Assembly: GCA_014523665.1 (NCBI GenBank)
Contig: JAATVR010000795.1
Location: 1 to 7,093 of the forward strand
Source: Nitrososphaerales archaeon TH526
GTDB taxonomy: Archaea > Thermoproteota > Nitrososphaeria > Nitrososphaerales > Nitrososphaeraceae
DNA length: 7,093 bases
Reading direction: 5' to 3'
Position 1 is the first letter of the stretch; every line of letters starts with the position of its first letter. The notes beneath the pieces were generated by a model. The model made no database searches. It worked only from the letters and a program-made list of their open reading frames with translations, and was not told the origin of the DNA. This document shows positions 5,471-7,093 of the stretch, piece by piece. Position numbers and translations under genes: made by a program.

Positions 5471-6424
5471 TCATACGTAATGCATATGTTCTCTGAGATC
5501 ATAGCCATTTTTTAATCGAACCATTTCGTCACAAACAATGTCCAAATAGGCTGCCTTTGACATAGGATATGACTCTTTGCAGGAGAAAATTGTAAAGACT
5601 AGTCCTTGATGATTGATCTTGTATCCTTCACAAGGCTCATGTCCCCTCAAGATCACCTTGGCATCAACGCTTTTCAGCCAAGCATTGCTTACTGACCGAC
5701 CAAAATGTTTACCAATGCCTCTTCTCGATCGTTCAAAATTCCCGTTGTCCCTGATAGAATCACGTGGATCATTCCATAGTATTTCTTCCATTGTTTCGCT
5801 CGTCATATGGTTAGCCCGAGCGGTAGACAAAGTCTTTATAGCTTCTAGCCCGTCATGGGGAAGCCGTGCCGGTACGCCACCATGCACGACAATAAAACAA
5901 TTCTCTATCACTACTGACAGATATAGTGCGTGAAAGAGAGGCAAAATCTTTTGATAATACAAGGGCATCGATTGATCTTGCCCAAATAGATCTATAATTC
6001 GAAAGGGGAAATCATGAGAAGGAAATGGGAATTCGTCAGGGGCCTCATGGTTTCCACGCATTAGGATTACCGAGTGGGGAAATCTAGTCTTAAGAAAACA
6101 AACCGCATACAACACTTCCGGAGACCTTCGACCTCTATCAATGTAATCGCCCAAGAAGATGAGCTTGTTATGCTCGTCGGATAGATAACGTTCATAGTCG
6201 ATTTTTGACAAGATAGTGCTTAGAGCAGCATAATCACCATGGATGTCTCCGACCACTACTAACCTTTCAGGTATGTCTAATTTGACCAAAGATCCAAGTA
6301 CTTTGCCCCCTGAGATCTGTCCACCTTCATTTTGATTCTTCATAATCCTTGTGGTTGTATCCAATACGTTACGGAAATCTGTTAGAGGGAGATCCTCACT
6401 TAGTTCTTCTAGACCTCTTACCAA
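5471..6424 (-). CDS. PPP-family serine/threonine protein phosphatase (PP1/PP2A-like)
   Basis: The 317-residue product is a metal-dependent protein phosphatase. The signature motifs are intact: GDIHG 59-63 (metal ligands D60, H62), GDYIDRG 92-98 (D93 metal, D96 catalytic), RGNHE 123-127 (N125 metal, H126 general acid), HGG from H181, and RGHEP 260-264 (H262 metal). WNDP at 217-220 replaces the eukaryotic WSDP, and SRRGIGKHFG (233-242) supplies the phosphate-binding Arg. The eukaryotic SAPNYC toxin/inhibitor loop is replaced by SCKESYP (281-287). No signal or membrane segment is seen, so it is cytoplasmic and would reverse Ser/Thr phosphorylation. The start is a TTG directly after an in-frame stop. 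It is favoured because an AT box (6465-6455) lies about 36 bases upstream and because PPP enzymes usually have about 60 residues before GDIHG. An in-frame ATG at 6343 is the alternative. Confidence 0.92.
   Translation of the reverse strand: MVRGLEELSEDLPLTDFRNVLDTTTRIMKNQNEGGQISGGKVLGSLVKLDIPERLVVVGDIHGDYAALSTILSKIDYERYLSDEHNKLIFLGDYIDRGRRSPEVLYAVCFLKTRFPHSVILMRGNHEAPDEFPFPSHDFPFRIIDLFGQDQSMPLYYQKILPLFHALYLSVVIENCFIVVHGGVPARLPHDGLEAIKTLSTARANHMTSETMEEILWNDPRDSIRDNGNFERSRRGIGKHFGRSVSNAWLKSVDAKVILRGHEPCEGYKINHQGLVFTIFSCKESYPMSKAAYLDIVCDEMVRLKNGYDLREHMHYV
5508..5513 (+). terminator. Possible T-run terminator for TFB, inside the 3' end of the phosphatase gene
   Basis: A TTTTTT run on the plus strand lies 47 bases past the TFB stop. 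Archaeal RNA polymerase commonly terminates at T-rich tracts without a strong hairpin. If used, the TFB message would overlap the last codons of the phosphatase gene as antisense. Confidence 0.3.
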
Positions 6425-6454
6425 TTAGCGTATTGAAGCGTCTTGCCAGCTGAC

Positions 6455-6465
6455 AAATAAAAATA
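6455..6465. promoter_or_regulatory. AT-rich box between divergent starts, possibly shared by phosphatase and short peptide
   Basis: AAATAAAAATA on the plus strand (TATTTTTATTT on the minus) is centred at 6460. That is about 36 bases before the phosphatase TTG (6424) and 30 bases before a plus-strand ATG (6490). Either or both strands could use it as a TATA box. Confidence 0.4.
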
Positions 6466-6489
6466 TTGCTAATATCTATACGAGGATTT

Positions 6490-6570
6490 ATGTGGTGGTC
6501 GTGGCCTTTCATTGGTTGGATTATATTTGCGGTAACTAAGCCAGGAGTACAATTTGAAAGTAAGATCTAA
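6490..6570 (+). CDS. Possible 26-residue Trp-rich membrane peptide (or truncated remnant)
   Basis: An ATG at 6490 opens a 26-codon frame beginning MWWSWPFIGWIIFAV, followed by the polar tail TKPGVQFESKI and a TAA. The hydrophobic, Trp-rich start resembles the N-terminal helix of small SHOCT-type membrane proteins, but the rest of such a protein is missing. An AT box about 30 bases upstream would give a nearly leaderless transcript. The frame is short enough to occur by chance, and truncation of a longer gene is equally possible. I do not recognise a specific family. Confidence 0.3.
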   Translation: MWWSWPFIGWIIFAVTKPGVQFESKI

Positions 6571-6923
6571 CCGTGGAATTTCATTCTTTGATCTGATGAT
6601 TAATTTGACTTTAATTCATGGTCATGAATTTTTGTATTTAGAGGAATAATCAAGAAGAAGCCTTGCATGTAGAAAATGACTTTCATCAATCAGGAAAAGG
6701 CACAGCCCCAATTTCCAATCCATGGCCCAAATATATTCTCCTTCCCAATTTCGTTCCGGTTCACTGTGATTAAATTACCCAGCTGTTGCATTTGGGAGAG
6801 GTCATGTAATGAGATTAATGGGCATGATAACCCGCTAATCACCGTTACCTCCAGAATTGCTTTAGATGTACGTCGGTTAGTTAAACTAGGATGGGGGGGT
6901 AGGTGTAGTGTTCGAAACGACTA
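6571..6923. other. Mostly non-coding spacer before the right-edge gene
   Basis: No frame with convincing protein character. A plus-strand ATG frame of 87 codons (6676-6939) is open but has low-quality composition and no promoter that I could support. On the minus strand the frame of the right-edge gene stays open after its stops until a TGA at 6692-6690, without a good start codon. A broken hairpin, GATTA..GGG / CCC..TAATC (6813-6840), may be a 3' processing or termination element for the minus-strand gene. Confidence 0.45.
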
Positions 6924-6930
6924 CTACACC
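6902..6930. repeat. Inverted repeat overlapping the stop codon of the right-edge gene
   Basis: GGTGTAGT (6902-6909) and ACTACACC (6923-6930) form a perfect 8-bp stem with a 13-base loop. The right arm contains the stop codon of the minus-strand gene, so the RNA hairpin would sit at the very end of its coding region. There is no following U-run, so this is not a classic bacterial-type terminator. Confidence 0.55.
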
Positions 6931-7093
6931 AAAACTTGAAGGTCTACACGTGGAACTCCGTCTATTTTGTATGTGACCAGTCCGAAGAGAGGTCCCACCG
7001 GTGAAACAGGTCTTAAGAACATGGTACCGTTAATTAGATTTACATCAAATTTCAGATCTGCTTGAGCTTCTACAGGCGAATAGACATTTTCTC
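6924..7093 (-). CDS. Unrecognised protein, C-terminal part only (runs off right edge)
   Basis: From the right edge a minus-strand frame is open for 55 codons and ends with TAG at 6926-6924, followed at once by a second in-frame TAG (6923-6921). The visible protein contains YSPVEAQADLKFDVNLINGT, then FLRPVSPVGPLFGLVTYKID and VPRVDLQVLV. The alternation of hydrophobic and polar residues suggests beta strands. There is no membrane helix or diagnostic motif in this part. The other two minus frames are closed by stops nearby, which supports coding, but with only 55 codons the call is moderate. I do not recognise the family. Confidence 0.55.
   Translation of the reverse strand, partial: ENVYSPVEAQADLKFDVNLINGTMFLRPVSPVGPLFGLVTYKIDGVPRVDLQVLV

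Noticed and set aside
5193..5933. Plus-strand frames of 95 and 106 codons inside the TFB and phosphatase genes
   Set aside because: They overlap strongly supported genes in other frames and have no domain signal of their own.
6676..6939. Plus-strand 87-codon frame in the spacer
   Set aside because: Composition is not protein-like, no supported promoter, and it overlaps the 3' end of the right-edge minus-strand gene.
1..7093. Search for a CRISPR array, insertion sequence, toxin-antitoxin pair or defence cassette
   Set aside because: No spaced direct repeats, transposase motifs, terminal inverted repeats with target duplications, or paired small genes were seen.

Overview
The window looks like a piece of an ammonia-oxidising-type archaeal chromosome (Thaumarchaeota / Nitrososphaeria, probably the soil order Nitrososphaerales). 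The evidence is a TFB general transcription factor, a PAC2-family proteasome-assembly-chaperone homologue, a short archaeal OB-fold single-stranded-DNA-binding protein, an intron-containing tRNA-Leu(CAA) with a canonical bulge-helix-bulge, TATA-like boxes about 20-35 bases ahead of several start codons, and almost no Shine-Dalgarno sequences. The DNA is moderately AT-rich. Assignment below class level is a guess.

Layout from left to right: (1) 1-174, minus strand, the N-terminal 58 codons of a small protein that runs off the left edge. (2) 175-1236 holds no intact gene, but reading across frames reveals the ruin of a secreted CHRD-domain protein on the plus strand (about 529-1069), broken by three frame changes and an in-frame stop. 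(3) 1237-2037, plus, PAC2-family protein. (4) 2110-2397, minus, OB-fold SSB, converging on the PAC2 gene. (5) 2545-2650, plus, tRNA-Leu(CAA) with a 21-base intron. (6) 2885-4306, minus, membrane GT2 glycosyltransferase of the egghead/BRE-3 type. (7) 4514-5461, plus, TFB, divergent from the glycosyltransferase. (8) 5471-6424, minus, PPP-family serine/threonine phosphatase, tail to tail with TFB with only 9 bases between. (9) 6425-6923, largely non-coding, with a possible 26-residue Trp-rich peptide gene. (10) 6924-7093, minus, the C-terminal 55 codons of an unrecognised protein that runs off the right edge.

The genes are mostly single transcription units on alternating strands, so there is no operon to define a joint pathway. 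Transcription initiation (TFB), ssDNA protection (SSB), translation (tRNA-Leu), protein quality control (PAC2), protein dephosphorylation (PPP) and cell-surface or lipid glycosylation (GT2) are represented separately. I see no CRISPR array, insertion sequence, toxin-antitoxin pair, phage gene or defence cassette, and nothing that amounts to a new multi-gene system. The most notable points are the hidden CHRD pseudogene, a 14-bp perfect palindrome upstream of it, the well-formed tRNA intron beside a mismatched anticodon stem, and the eukaryote-like character of the glycosyltransferase and phosphatase.
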